A stretch of DNA of 48,110 nt from Eubacterium sp. (GTDB lineage Bacteria; Bacillota; Clostridia; Lachnospirales; Lachnospiraceae). Below the pieces are notes generated by a model, which did no database searches, had not been told where the DNA came from, and saw nothing but the letters and a program-made list of their open reading frames with translations. Numbering within the stretch: position 1 is the stretch's first letter; the number at the start of each line of letters is the position of its first letter. Shown piece by piece: positions 1 through 7,262 of the stretch. The translations under genes were made by a program, and so were the position numbers. The stretch covers positions 1 through 48,110 of the forward strand of contig JAFRGW010000066.1 in NCBI GenBank assembly GCA_017433615.1, read 5' to 3'.

Positions 1-49
1 GCCAGACTCCTGAAGCGAAGAGGATGGCTGCCAGACGCATCCACTTCAT
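1..49 (-). CDS. start of an exported or membrane protein, cut by window edge
   Basis: Only the first 16 codons are present, reading leftward out of the window. An AAGGAA-type ribosome site lies just upstream of the ATG at 49-47. The translated start (MKWMRLAAILFASGVW) has a basic residue pattern followed by a hydrophobic run, as in a signal peptide or first membrane segment. The function cannot be told. It lies downstream of the gntR unit and is separated from it by a terminator hairpin. Confidence 0.45.
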   Translation of the reverse strand, partial: MKWMRLAAILFASGVW

Positions 50-89
50 TTTTCCTTCGATTTCACGTTTTACTTCAAAATCGGATCAC

Positions 90-134
90 AAAAAGAAAAG
101 TCGTGCTCGGCCTTGCGGCTTAAACACGACTTTG
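90..134 (-). terminator. intrinsic terminator after the gntR unit
   Basis: On the minus strand an AAAGTCGTG arm (133-125) pairs with CACGACTTT (105-97). A small GCC-GCAA-GGC hairpin lies inside the loop, and a T-rich tail (TTTTCTTTTT) follows. It would end transcripts coming from the GntR regulator and the URO-D remnant. Confidence 0.7.
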
Positions 135-145
135 TCTTCAGTCTG

Positions 146-175
146 AATCCGGCCGTCCGGCCGGATTTTTTTTTA
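146..175 (+). terminator. GC-rich hairpin with T-run on the plus strand
   Basis: AATCCGGCC (146-154) pairs perfectly with GGCCGGATT (159-167) around a 4-nt loop and is followed by nine T. The T-run is on the plus strand, so it would stop antisense transcripts entering from the left. No plus-strand gene is seen upstream in this window. The stop codon of the URO-D remnant lies inside the T-run side. Confidence 0.6.
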
Positions 176-364
176 CGGGATTATCTGATACTGGCTTTCG
201 GCAGGTTCGTTGAAGGCTGTCATCAGCGCGTTCAGATTTTTCAGCGGCACACCATAATGACTGCTCACCAGATCCAGCATCTTCGGTGAAAAATCGATCT
301 GTGTGGGAATGCGGTCCTGTGGTTCCCTGCGGATAGCAGCCAGCATACGTTCCTTCTTTGTCAT
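173..364 (-). pseudogene. truncated URO-D/methyltransferase-family N-terminus
   Basis: This 63-residue reading frame starts MTKKERMLAAIRREPQDRIP, the usual N-terminus of uroporphyrinogen-decarboxylase-like proteins, including corrinoid methyltransferase relatives. A full member has about 340 residues. The frame ends at a TAA a few bases before a terminator hairpin, so the catalytic barrel is missing. The start at 364 is preferred over the ATG at 373 because AAAGGA is properly spaced from it. It lies 63 bp downstream of the GntR gene on the same strand and is probably co-transcribed. I infer a decayed gene, although a short expressed peptide cannot be excluded. Confidence 0.6.
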
Positions 365-427
365 CTGTTTCATCCTTTCTCTGCAAACTTCCCAGAGTCT
401 AAAACAGTCTGCGCCGGCGCGGAAAAC

Positions 428-1108
428 TCAGAAGTATTGACTGTTATTGTGCACATGTTCGCGGGCAATCTCAGCTGCGAGTCTGCTGTTATGTTCTTTT
501 ACTGCATCAATGAGCGGACGGTGGTAGTCCAGTCCGACAAATCCCATGCGGTCGATAATCTGCAGAAAGGTATTCTGCAGCAGTTCATACAGGATGGAAT
601 AAGTCTGCGTGACCAGAGAATTGCCGGTAATCTGCCCGATGCGTGTGTGGAATTCCAGATCCAGCATCGCGAAGCGTCGGCGGTCATTTTGTTTGGCGCT
701 TTCCTGCATGGCGTGATAATTTTCTTCCAGTGCCCGGATATCCTCTTCTGTGGCATTCTCCGCCGCTTTTCCGGCAGACCAGCTCTCCAGCATTTCCCGG
801 AAATCATTGATTTCCTGCATGGAGGCTGTGTTCAGAAACATTGCCGGCGCGAGATTCTGCATGATCTGTCCCGCGTCGTAGACGCAGACATAGCGGCCGA
901 GGCCGGCTTTTGTTTCGGTGAGGCCCATGGCATTGAGACGTTCCAGTGCCTGACGGACTGTGACACGGCTGACGCCGAACTGTTCGGCGAGACTGTTTTC
1001 AGACGGGATGCGCTCGCCCTGTTTCCAGGAACCGTCGATAATCAGACGCTTCATCTGTTCGAAAACAATGTCATTTAGTTTGGTCTTTTTGATTGGCTGT
1101 ATTTCCAT
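428..1108 (-). CDS. GntR-family (FadR/FCD subfamily) transcriptional regulator
   Basis: This 226-residue DNA-binding regulator has an N-terminal winged helix (about residues 8-72; PSENSLAEQFGVSRVTVRQA is the recognition region). An all-helical FCD ligand-binding domain follows, with the metal/acid-binding pattern DxxFH (LDLEFHTRIGQ) and a later His-containing helix. FCD regulators usually sense small carboxylates or sugar acids and repress a divergent catabolic operon. That fits the divergent transketolase/dehydrogenase cluster. The start at 1108 is chosen over the ATG at 1114 because AAGGAG sits 6 nt upstream of it and would abut the other. ACATAC-type repeats in the divergent region are the likely operators. 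Confidence 0.88.
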   Translation of the reverse strand: MEIQPIKKTKLNDIVFEQMKRLIIDGSWKQGERIPSENSLAEQFGVSRVTVRQALERLNAMGLTETKAGLGRYVCVYDAGQIMQNLAPAMFLNTASMQEINDFREMLESWSAGKAAENATEEDIRALEENYHAMQESAKQNDRRRFAMLDLEFHTRIGQITGNSLVTQTYSILYELLQNTFLQIIDRMGFVGLDYHRPLIDAVKEHNSRLAAEIAREHVHNNSQYF

Positions 1109-1173
1109 ATGCATCTCCTTGTTGTCTTACCTGACAGCCTAACATGCCGGCTTGAAAAAGTCAACGAAAAAGA

Positions 1174-1204
1174 TGTATGTTTTATAGACGTCATACAACA
1201 TACA
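1174..1204. promoter_or_regulatory. upstream operator, inverted repeat TGTATGTT/AACATACA
   Basis: A perfect 8-bp inverted repeat has arms at 1174-1181 and 1197-1204. The right arm's ATACAACATACA core recurs at 1274-1285. It lies in the divergent region between the GntR gene and the transketolase operon, so it is the likely GntR/FCD regulator site. The assignment to this regulator is inferred from position. Confidence 0.55.
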
Positions 1205-1228
1205 GGATAACAGAAATCCACAGAATGA

Positions 1229-1257
1229 TTGACATTATAGGTAATTCTACGTATAAT
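1229..1257 (+). promoter_or_regulatory. consensus promoter of the transketolase/dehydrogenase operon
   Basis: TTGACA (1229-1234) and TATAAT (1252-1257) are separated by exactly 17 bp, a perfect housekeeping-sigma promoter. Transcription would start near 1264, about 117 nt before the first gene. Putative operators flank it on both sides, which fits a strong promoter held off by a repressor. Confidence 0.85.
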
Positions 1258-1266
1258 GCAAATACG

Positions 1267-1286
1267 GTTGTAATACAACATACAAC
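1267..1286. promoter_or_regulatory. downstream operator overlapping the transcription start
   Basis: GTTGTA-A-TACAAC (1267-1279) is a perfect palindrome and runs directly into a second AACATACA (1277-1284). It sits at about +3 to +22 relative to the inferred start, a classic repressor position. It shares its core with the upstream site at 1174-1204. Confidence 0.6.
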
Positions 1287-1380
1287 TTATACGTTTATGG
1301 AAATGTATACGGAAGCAGAAGTACTGTTCAGAAGGTGAACAGAGAAGCAGCAGTCTTGAATGTTTTTGAGGTAAAATAAG

Positions 1381-2205
1381 ATGGAATACCCCGGAGAACT
1401 GATTGATGGATTAAAGGAGAAAGCGAAGCAGCTGCGCCGCGATGTTGTGATGAGCGTCGGCGTCGGCGTCGCCGGCCATATCGGCGGATCCAATTCGGCA
1501 GCAGATCTTGTTGCGGCACTGTATTTCTACAAAATGAAATACGATCCGGAGAATCCGGCGATGCCGGACAGGGACCGTTTTCTGCTGTCCAAGGGACATG
1601 TAGCAATTCTTCAGTATGCGGCGATGGCTGAGGCGGGATTTTTCCCGCGGGAGGAACTGAAGAAAACCAAAGAACTCGGATCTTTTTTGCAGGGACACCC
1701 GGATTACCGGAAGACACCCGGTGTGGAAGCCGGCACCGGTTCGCTGGGGCAGGGCCTTTCGATCGGACTTGGCATGGCACTCGGTCTTCGGATGGACGGC
1801 ATTGACAGTCATGTATATGTTATGATGGGTGACGGAGAGATAGCGGAGGGGCAGATCTGGGAGGCAGCCATGGCGGCTTCGGCCTATCAGGCAGATCATC
1901 TGGTCGCGATTCTTGACCGCAACGGTCTGCAGGCAACCGGACCGGTAAAGGAGCGTTTTGATTCCGGATGTATGAAAGAGAAGTGGGAGGCATTCGGATG
2001 GCGTGTTCTGGAGATTAACGGGCACGACATGGAACAGACTGTACGTGCACTTGACGCGGCAGATGAAGCAGACGGGCGTCCGGTCCTGATCATTGCCAAT
2101 ACCGTTAAAGGCAAAGGATTAAGTTTTGCAGAAAACAATCCGAAATTTCATAACGGAATATTGACGCAGGAACTCTATGACAAAGCAATGCAGGAACTTG
2201 CGTGA
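1381..2205 (+). CDS. transketolase, N-terminal (TPP-binding) subunit
   Basis: This 274-residue protein corresponds to the first half of transketolase, the thiamine-diphosphate-binding domain. Visible motifs are the substrate/TPP-contacting HIGGSNSAADLVAAL and SKGH, the GTGSLGQGLSIGLGMALG stretch, and the GDGE-to-N diphosphate/Mg motif (MMGDGEIAEGQIWEAA ending near LDRNGLQ). Split transketolases of this type occur next to sugar or sugar-acid degradation genes and move two-carbon ketol units. The partner subunit starts 10 bp after this stop. It is the first gene of the operon behind the consensus promoter at 1229. Confidence 0.93.
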   Translation: MEYPGELIDGLKEKAKQLRRDVVMSVGVGVAGHIGGSNSAADLVAALYFYKMKYDPENPAMPDRDRFLLSKGHVAILQYAAMAEAGFFPREELKKTKELGSFLQGHPDYRKTPGVEAGTGSLGQGLSIGLGMALGLRMDGIDSHVYVMMGDGEIAEGQIWEAAMAASAYQADHLVAILDRNGLQATGPVKERFDSGCMKEKWEAFGWRVLEINGHDMEQTVRALDAADEADGRPVLIIANTVKGKGLSFAENNPKFHNGILTQELYDKAMQELA

Positions 2206-2215
2206 GGACAAAGAA

Positions 2216-3148
2216 ATGACGGAAACAAATCAGAGAATTGCATATGGTCAGACACTGGTGGAACTCGGGGCGGAGAATCCGGATCTGGTAGTCCTGGACG
2301 CGGATCTGGCGGGCTCCACAATGGGGAAAATGTTTGAGGAGGCTTATCCGGAGCGGCATTTTGAGATGGGCATTGCCGAGGCAAATATGACATCTGTCGC
2401 GGCGGGCCTCGCACAGACAGGGAAAATCCCGTTTACCAATTCATTTGCTGTTTTTGCAGGCGGAAGGGCATTTGATCAGATCAGACAGACCATCGCGATC
2501 GGAAAACTTAATGTGAAAATTGTCGGATCCTCCGCCGGACTGTCTGATTTCGGTGACGGCGCGACGCACCAGTGTGTTGAAGATCTTGCCATGTTCCGGG
2601 CTGTCCCGAATATGACAGTGATCTGCCCGGCCGATGCCAATGAGACCGCGGCAGCAACGCGGGCAATTGCGGCATATGACGGACCGGTGTACATGCGGCT
2701 GAACAGAAATCCGTATGAAAATGTCACGCCGGCGGATCAGCCCTTTGAGATCGGAAAGGTACGGATGCTCCGGGATGGTACAGATGTCGTTGTATTTGCA
2801 ATCGGGAAAATGGTTCCCCTGGCACTTCAGGCAGCGGAAATGCTGCAGGATGAGATCAGCGTACGTGTCGTGAATGTCAGTACAATCAAGCCGCTCGACC
2901 GGGCGGGCATCATCGCAATGTCTGAAGAAATGCGCGGCGTCGTAACGGCGGAAGAGCATAGTATCTGCGGTGGTCTGGGTTCCGCAGTTGCAGAGGCACT
3001 CTGCAGAAATCCGAAACCGGTCACATTCGTGGGAATCGAGGACAGCTTCGGCTGCAGCGCACACAATTACGAAGAACTGCTGACATATTATGGACTGACA
3101 GCAGAACACATTGCACAGGCAGTCAGAGAGGAGATGGCTGCAAGATGA
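2216..3148 (+). CDS. transketolase, C-terminal (Pyr-binding) subunit
   Basis: This 310-residue partner of the preceding gene carries the pyrimidine-binding domain (the GIAEANMTSVAAGLA region supplies the conserved TPP-contacting Glu). The C-terminal transketolase domain follows (VVNVSTIKPLD, then a TAEEHSICGGLGSAVAE stretch). The start at 2216 (MTETNQ) is preferred to an upstream in-frame ATG at 2177 that lies inside the previous gene, because GAGG precedes it. Its TGA overlaps the ATG of the next gene (ATGA), so the two are probably translationally coupled. Together with the preceding subunit it would form a heterotetrameric transketolase. Confidence 0.92.
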   Translation: MTETNQRIAYGQTLVELGAENPDLVVLDADLAGSTMGKMFEEAYPERHFEMGIAEANMTSVAAGLAQTGKIPFTNSFAVFAGGRAFDQIRQTIAIGKLNVKIVGSSAGLSDFGDGATHQCVEDLAMFRAVPNMTVICPADANETAAATRAIAAYDGPVYMRLNRNPYENVTPADQPFEIGKVRMLRDGTDVVVFAIGKMVPLALQAAEMLQDEISVRVVNVSTIKPLDRAGIIAMSEEMRGVVTAEEHSICGGLGSAVAEALCRNPKPVTFVGIEDSFGCSAHNYEELLTYYGLTAEHIAQAVREEMAAR

Positions 3149-3906
3149 AAGAGGAAAGAACAAAGGTTATTCTGATCACGGGGGCCGCCGGCGGACTTGG
3201 CTCAGAGATGGCGAAGGAACTCGCAGCGCTGGGACATCATCTGTATCTGCTGGATCTCCCGGCCGTGGAAGCAAAGGCGAAGGAACTGACTGCTGTGCTG
3301 GAGCGTGCCGGCGGGCGTGCAAAATTTATCCCGGTGGATGTGACGTCGGAAACGGACTGGGAGAAAACCGTACGTTCTGTTGCGGAGGAAGCCGGCAGGA
3401 TTGATGTCCTGATAAACAATGCCGGCATTAATATCCGCAAAGTTGTCGAGGATATGGCATATGATGAGTGGATGCAGATGATGGCGGTCAATACCGGAAG
3501 TGTATTTCTGGGAACAAAATATGTTCTTCCGGTTATGAAACAGCAGCATGAGGGACTGATCATTAATATGTCTTCCGTGTGCGGGCTGGTCGGACATATG
3601 TACACACCGGAAGCATATACTGCTTCCAAAGGCGCGGTGACCATGTTCACCAGGGCAATTGCTTCCCGCTATGCCTCTTATGGCGTGCGCTGCAATTCGA
3701 TTCATCCGAGTACCGTCGACACACCGTTTATCCGGGAACAGCTCAAGAATCCGGATTTTGCGGCAGAACGTCTTGGAGAGGTGCCGCTCGGAAGGCTGTG
3801 TACGGCCGAAGATGTTGCAAATGCAGTGAAATTTCTTGTCGCAGACAGTTCTTCCTTTATCAATGGGGCGTCACTGACCGTTGACGGAGGAACGACCTGC
3901 TATTGA
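3145..3906 (+). CDS. short-chain dehydrogenase/reductase (SDR)
   Basis: This 253-residue classical SDR has the nucleotide-binding TGAAGGLG near residue 13, the NNAG motif (LINNAGINIR), a catalytic Ser in INMSSVCG, and the YTASKG Tyr-Lys pair. It ends in the usual SFINGASLTVDGG tail. It would oxidise or reduce a hydroxyl/keto group of a sugar, sugar acid or polyol using NAD(P). An acidic residue at the end of the second strand (LLDLP) suggests NAD. It is translationally coupled to the transketolase subunit, so it likely acts in the same route. The exact substrate is not determinable. Confidence 0.9.
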   Translation: MKEERTKVILITGAAGGLGSEMAKELAALGHHLYLLDLPAVEAKAKELTAVLERAGGRAKFIPVDVTSETDWEKTVRSVAEEAGRIDVLINNAGINIRKVVEDMAYDEWMQMMAVNTGSVFLGTKYVLPVMKQQHEGLIINMSSVCGLVGHMYTPEAYTASKGAVTMFTRAIASRYASYGVRCNSIHPSTVDTPFIREQLKNPDFAAERLGEVPLGRLCTAEDVANAVKFLVADSSSFINGASLTVDGGTTCY

Positions 3907-3924
3907 ATACAGAAAGGATGAGAG

Positions 3925-4713
3925 ATGAAGATAACATGTCTTGCAGAAAATACGGCTGGCAGGGCATGCTGCGGCACGGAGCATGGCCTGAGTCTGTTTA
4001 TCGAGACAAACGGAAAAAAGATTCTGTTTGATACAGGTGCCAGCGGACTGTTTGCCGAAAATGCAGAGAAACTGGGTGTTGATCTGGCAGAAGCTGATAT
4101 TGCGATTCTTTCACATGGTCACTACGACCACGGCGGTGGACTGGAGACTTTTTTCCGGCTCAATGATCACGCGACTGTTTACGCGAACCGGAATGTATTT
4201 GACTGTTTTATGGATCACGAGCGGTATATCGGACTTGATCAGAAGTTGTATGACAGACCCCGAATCCGTTTTGTGGATGACGAACTGCAGCTGTCGGAAT
4301 GGGCAGAACTGCACACATTTCAGAAGAAGAGAACCGTCGTGCCGATTCTCTCGGACGGCCTGTCCGTTAAACGGGAAGGGGTACTGGTGCCGGAGCAGTT
4401 TAACCATGAGCAGTATCTGCTGATTCGTGAAAACGGAAAACAGATTCTGATCAGCGGCTGTTCCCATAAAGGCATTATCAATATCATGAGCTGGTGTGAA
4501 CCGGATGTTCTTGTTGGCGGGTTCCATTTCTTCCGTCTGGATATGCAGAAGGAAGGACCGGAACTGCTTGAAAAAACCGCAGCGGCGCTTCTGCAGCATC
4601 AGACGACCTATTACACCTGCCACTGTACCGGAACGGAACAATATGCATTTTTGAAGGAACGGATGGGAGAACGGCTGCACTACATTGCATCGGGCGATGT
4701 GATTACTATTTAG
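3925..4713 (+). CDS. metallo-beta-lactamase-fold hydrolase
   Basis: This 262-residue MBL-fold protein has the metal-binding SHGHYDHGGG motif (residues 63-72). A downstream SGCSHKGI His and C-terminal GGFHFF and TCHCTG motifs are also present. The N-terminal pattern (AENTAG, then HGLSLFIETNGKKILFDTG) matches the branch often annotated as 7,8-dihydropterin-6-yl-methyl-aminobenzene-phosphate synthase-like proteins. Those annotations are poorly supported functionally. In this operon a hydrolytic role on a lactone or thioester-like intermediate is conceivable, but that is speculation. It lies 18 bp after the SDR and 38 bp before the next dehydrogenase. Confidence 0.82.
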   Translation: MKITCLAENTAGRACCGTEHGLSLFIETNGKKILFDTGASGLFAENAEKLGVDLAEADIAILSHGHYDHGGGLETFFRLNDHATVYANRNVFDCFMDHERYIGLDQKLYDRPRIRFVDDELQLSEWAELHTFQKKRTVVPILSDGLSVKREGVLVPEQFNHEQYLLIRENGKQILISGCSHKGIINIMSWCEPDVLVGGFHFFRLDMQKEGPELLEKTAAALLQHQTTYYTCHCTGTEQYAFLKERMGERLHYIASGDVITI

Positions 4714-4751
4714 GAGACAGAGGACTGAGAACAGCAAGGAGGATATTACAG

Positions 4752-5642
4752 ATGAAAGTAGGATTTATCGGACTTGGCATCATGGGGAAGCATATGGCTG
4801 TGAATCTGATTAAGGCCGGCCATGAGCTGACGGTCTATGATCACAACCAGTCCAATATGGACTTTGTTGTGGCAGCGGGCGGTGTACAGGCTGCTGACGG
4901 CGCGGAAGCGGCAGCGGCCAGCGAAGTTGTGATCACAATGGTTCAGAATTCCCCGCAGGTCAGAGATGCAGTTTTCGGGGAGAACGGAATCGCAAAAGGT
5001 GCGAAGCCGGGCACGGTTGTAATTGACATGAGTTCAATCGACCCTGTCGAGAGCCGCAGGATTTGTGCGGAGCTTGAGCCGCTCGGCATCGGAATGCTGG
5101 ATGCACCGGTTTCCGGCGGAGAACCGAAGGCCATTGACGGTAGTCTCTCTGTCATGGTAGGCGGCGAAAAGGACCTTTTTGATAGATATTATGATATGCT
5201 GATGGCAATGGCAGGGTCCGTCGTCTATGTAGGTCCGATCGGCTCCGGAAATGTGGCGAAGCTTGCAAACCAGATGATCGTCGCATCCAACATTGCGGCT
5301 GTTTCAGAGGCACTGACATTTGCCAGGAAGGCAGGAACGGATCCGGAACTGGTATTCCAGGCGATCCGGGGCGGCCTGGCGGGCAGCACCGTTATGGATG
5401 CGAAGGCGCCGATGATGCTGGCAGGAAACTATACACCGGGATTCCGGATTGCACTGCACACGAAGGATCTGACCAATGCGCTCAATGCGGCGCATGCAAT
5501 TCATATGCCGGTTCCGGTGACCGCAGCAGTGATGGAGATGCTGCAGTTCCTGAACAACGCAGACTGCGGCGGAGACGATCACAGTGCGATTGTGAAGTAT
5601 TATGAATGTATTTCATCTACAAGTATTGTTAAGGAGGATTAA
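4752..5642 (+). CDS. beta-hydroxyacid dehydrogenase (tartronate semialdehyde reductase / 3-hydroxyisobutyrate dehydrogenase family)
   Basis: This 296-residue enzyme starts with the family signature GFIGLGIMGKHMAVNLIKAG (Rossmann GxGxMG). The substrate loop DAPVSGGEPKA and the catalytic-Lys helix (GSGNVAKLANQMIVASNIAAVSEAL, split here by my reading of its core) are also present. Members interconvert beta-hydroxyacids and semialdehydes, for example tartronate semialdehyde and D-glycerate in glucarate/galactarate breakdown. A UxaA/GarD-type remnant at the end of the same cluster supports a sugar-acid role. An AAGGAGG-type ribosome site precedes the ATG, and the next gene follows after 6 bp. Confidence 0.88.
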   Translation: MKVGFIGLGIMGKHMAVNLIKAGHELTVYDHNQSNMDFVVAAGGVQAADGAEAAAASEVVITMVQNSPQVRDAVFGENGIAKGAKPGTVVIDMSSIDPVESRRICAELEPLGIGMLDAPVSGGEPKAIDGSLSVMVGGEKDLFDRYYDMLMAMAGSVVYVGPIGSGNVAKLANQMIVASNIAAVSEALTFARKAGTDPELVFQAIRGGLAGSTVMDAKAPMMLAGNYTPGFRIALHTKDLTNALNAAHAIHMPVPVTAAVMEMLQFLNNADCGGDDHSAIVKYYECISSTSIVKED

Positions 5643-5648
5643 AGCAGC

Positions 5649-6824
5649 ATGGATAATTTCACATTCTACTCGCCGACATTTTTCGCATTTGGCAAGGATC
5701 AGGAGAAGGAGGCCGGTAATCTTGTTAAGCGGTTCGGCGGCACGAAGGTGCTGGTTCATTACGGCGGCGGCAGTGTTGTGCGCTCCGGTCTGCTGGACCG
5801 TGTAAAAGCTTCTCTGGAAGCTGCAGATGTGCCGTATCTGGTACTCGGCGGTGTACAGCCGAATCCGCGCAGCGGTCTGGTTTATCAGGGGATCGAACTC
5901 TGCCGGAAGGAAGGTGTTGACTTCGTCCTTGCAGTCGGCGGCGGAAGCACAATCGACTCTTCCAAGGCCATTGCGGCAGGAACGGTATATGATGGTGATT
6001 TCTGGGATTTCTACAGCGGAAAACTGATTGAGGAGGCACTTCCGGTCGGCACAATTCTGACCATCGCGGCAGCAGGCAGCGAAGGAAGCCCGGACTCTGT
6101 TATCACCAATGAAGACGGCATGTTCAAGCGCGGCGCAACCGGCGATGCGATCCGCCCGAAATTCAGTATTCTGAATCCGGCGCTGACACAGACCCTTCCG
6201 CCTTATCAGACCGCATGCGGCATCACAGATATTATTGCACATCTCTATGAGCGTTATCTGACCAACACAAAGGACGTCGAGGTGACAGACCGTCTGATCG
6301 AGGCACTGATGATGACCATGATCCATGAGGGACCGCGCGTAATTGCAGATCCGGACTGCTATGAGGCACGTGCCAACATTATGTGGGCAGGTATGATGGC
6401 GCATAACAATTCCTGTGGTGTCGGACGCACACAGGACTGGACCAGCCATGATATCGAGCATGAGCTTTCCGCGCTGTATGACTGTGCACATGGTGCAGGA
6501 CTTGCCGTCACACTGCCGGCAGCATACAGCTATGTAATGGAGCATGATGTGATGCGGTTCGCGCAGGTTGCATCCCGCGTCTGGGGCTGTAAGATGGACT
6601 TCTATCATCCGGAAGTAACGGCAAGAGCCGGCATCGAAGCACTGCGCAATTTCCTGATTTCGATCGGTATGCCGAAGAATTTTGAGGAACTCGGTGCGAA
6701 GAAAGAAGACATTCCGGTACTTGTTAAGAGTCTCTGCTACGGAAATGGAAGAGAAGGAAGCCTGTCAGGGTTCCTTACCCTCAGCGAAGAGGACTGCACA
6801 AAGATCTATGAACTGATGGTGTAA
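5649..6824 (+). CDS. iron-containing alcohol dehydrogenase
   Basis: This 391-residue group III (butanol-dehydrogenase-like) protein has the NPR segment and the NAD-binding GGGSTIDSSKAIAAG motif. The iron ligands are an Asp and a His in ITDIIAHLYE and two His in the HELSALYDCAHGAG region. It would reduce an aldehyde to an alcohol, or the reverse, with NAD(P)H. It is separated by only 6 bp from the beta-hydroxyacid dehydrogenase and starts with a ribosome site inside that gene's end (AAGGAGG around its TAA). It is the last intact gene of the operon. Confidence 0.93.
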   Translation: MDNFTFYSPTFFAFGKDQEKEAGNLVKRFGGTKVLVHYGGGSVVRSGLLDRVKASLEAADVPYLVLGGVQPNPRSGLVYQGIELCRKEGVDFVLAVGGGSTIDSSKAIAAGTVYDGDFWDFYSGKLIEEALPVGTILTIAAAGSEGSPDSVITNEDGMFKRGATGDAIRPKFSILNPALTQTLPPYQTACGITDIIAHLYERYLTNTKDVEVTDRLIEALMMTMIHEGPRVIADPDCYEARANIMWAGMMAHNNSCGVGRTQDWTSHDIEHELSALYDCAHGAGLAVTLPAAYSYVMEHDVMRFAQVASRVWGCKMDFYHPEVTARAGIEALRNFLISIGMPKNFEELGAKKEDIPVLVKSLCYGNGREGSLSGFLTLSEEDCTKIYELMV

Positions 6825-6875
6825 ATTATTGCGGTACAGCTGGAGACACAGGGGTTTGTATCCAGAAGATTTTCT

Positions 6876-7244
6876 GTGTTTTCGGTTAAGGCGCAAGAAG
6901 AAAACAATCCTTTTATGGATATGCCCGGCAATGACGCTTCTTCGATCGCGGGCATGCTGGCCGGGGGCGCGCAGGTCTGTGTCTTTTCCAGCGGGCGCGG
7001 CACACCCCTCGGCAGTCCGATCGCACCAGTTATTAAAATCACCGGAAATGCCGGAACCTGGGCGGCAATGGAGGACAACATTGATTTCAATGCGAGTCCG
7101 GTTATCACAGCAGACAAAATGCCGAAAGAGCTGGCGGATGACCTGTACGGGATGCTGCTGTCAGTCTGCAGCGGAAAGTTGACGAAGGCAGAAGCACTCG
7201 GATTTACAGAGACAGCAGTTATGCGTGCATGTAATTTTGTGTGA
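6876..7244 (+). pseudogene. C-terminal remnant of a UxaA/GarD-type sugar-acid dehydratase
   Basis: This 122-residue frame has only a GTG start and a weak ribosome site. It matches the C-terminal part of altronate/galactarate dehydratases: FMDMPGNDASSIAGMLAGGA, SSGRGTPLGSPIAPVIKITG, then EDNIDFNA. Full proteins have about 380-500 residues, and the N-terminal SAF and catalytic parts are absent. The frame is open back to the stop of the preceding dehydrogenase at 6824, consistent with a deletion that fused the remnant behind that gene. A stand-alone function of this domain cannot be excluded but is less likely. Confidence 0.7.
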
Positions 7245-7262
7245 CTTTGTGCAATGGATGTG

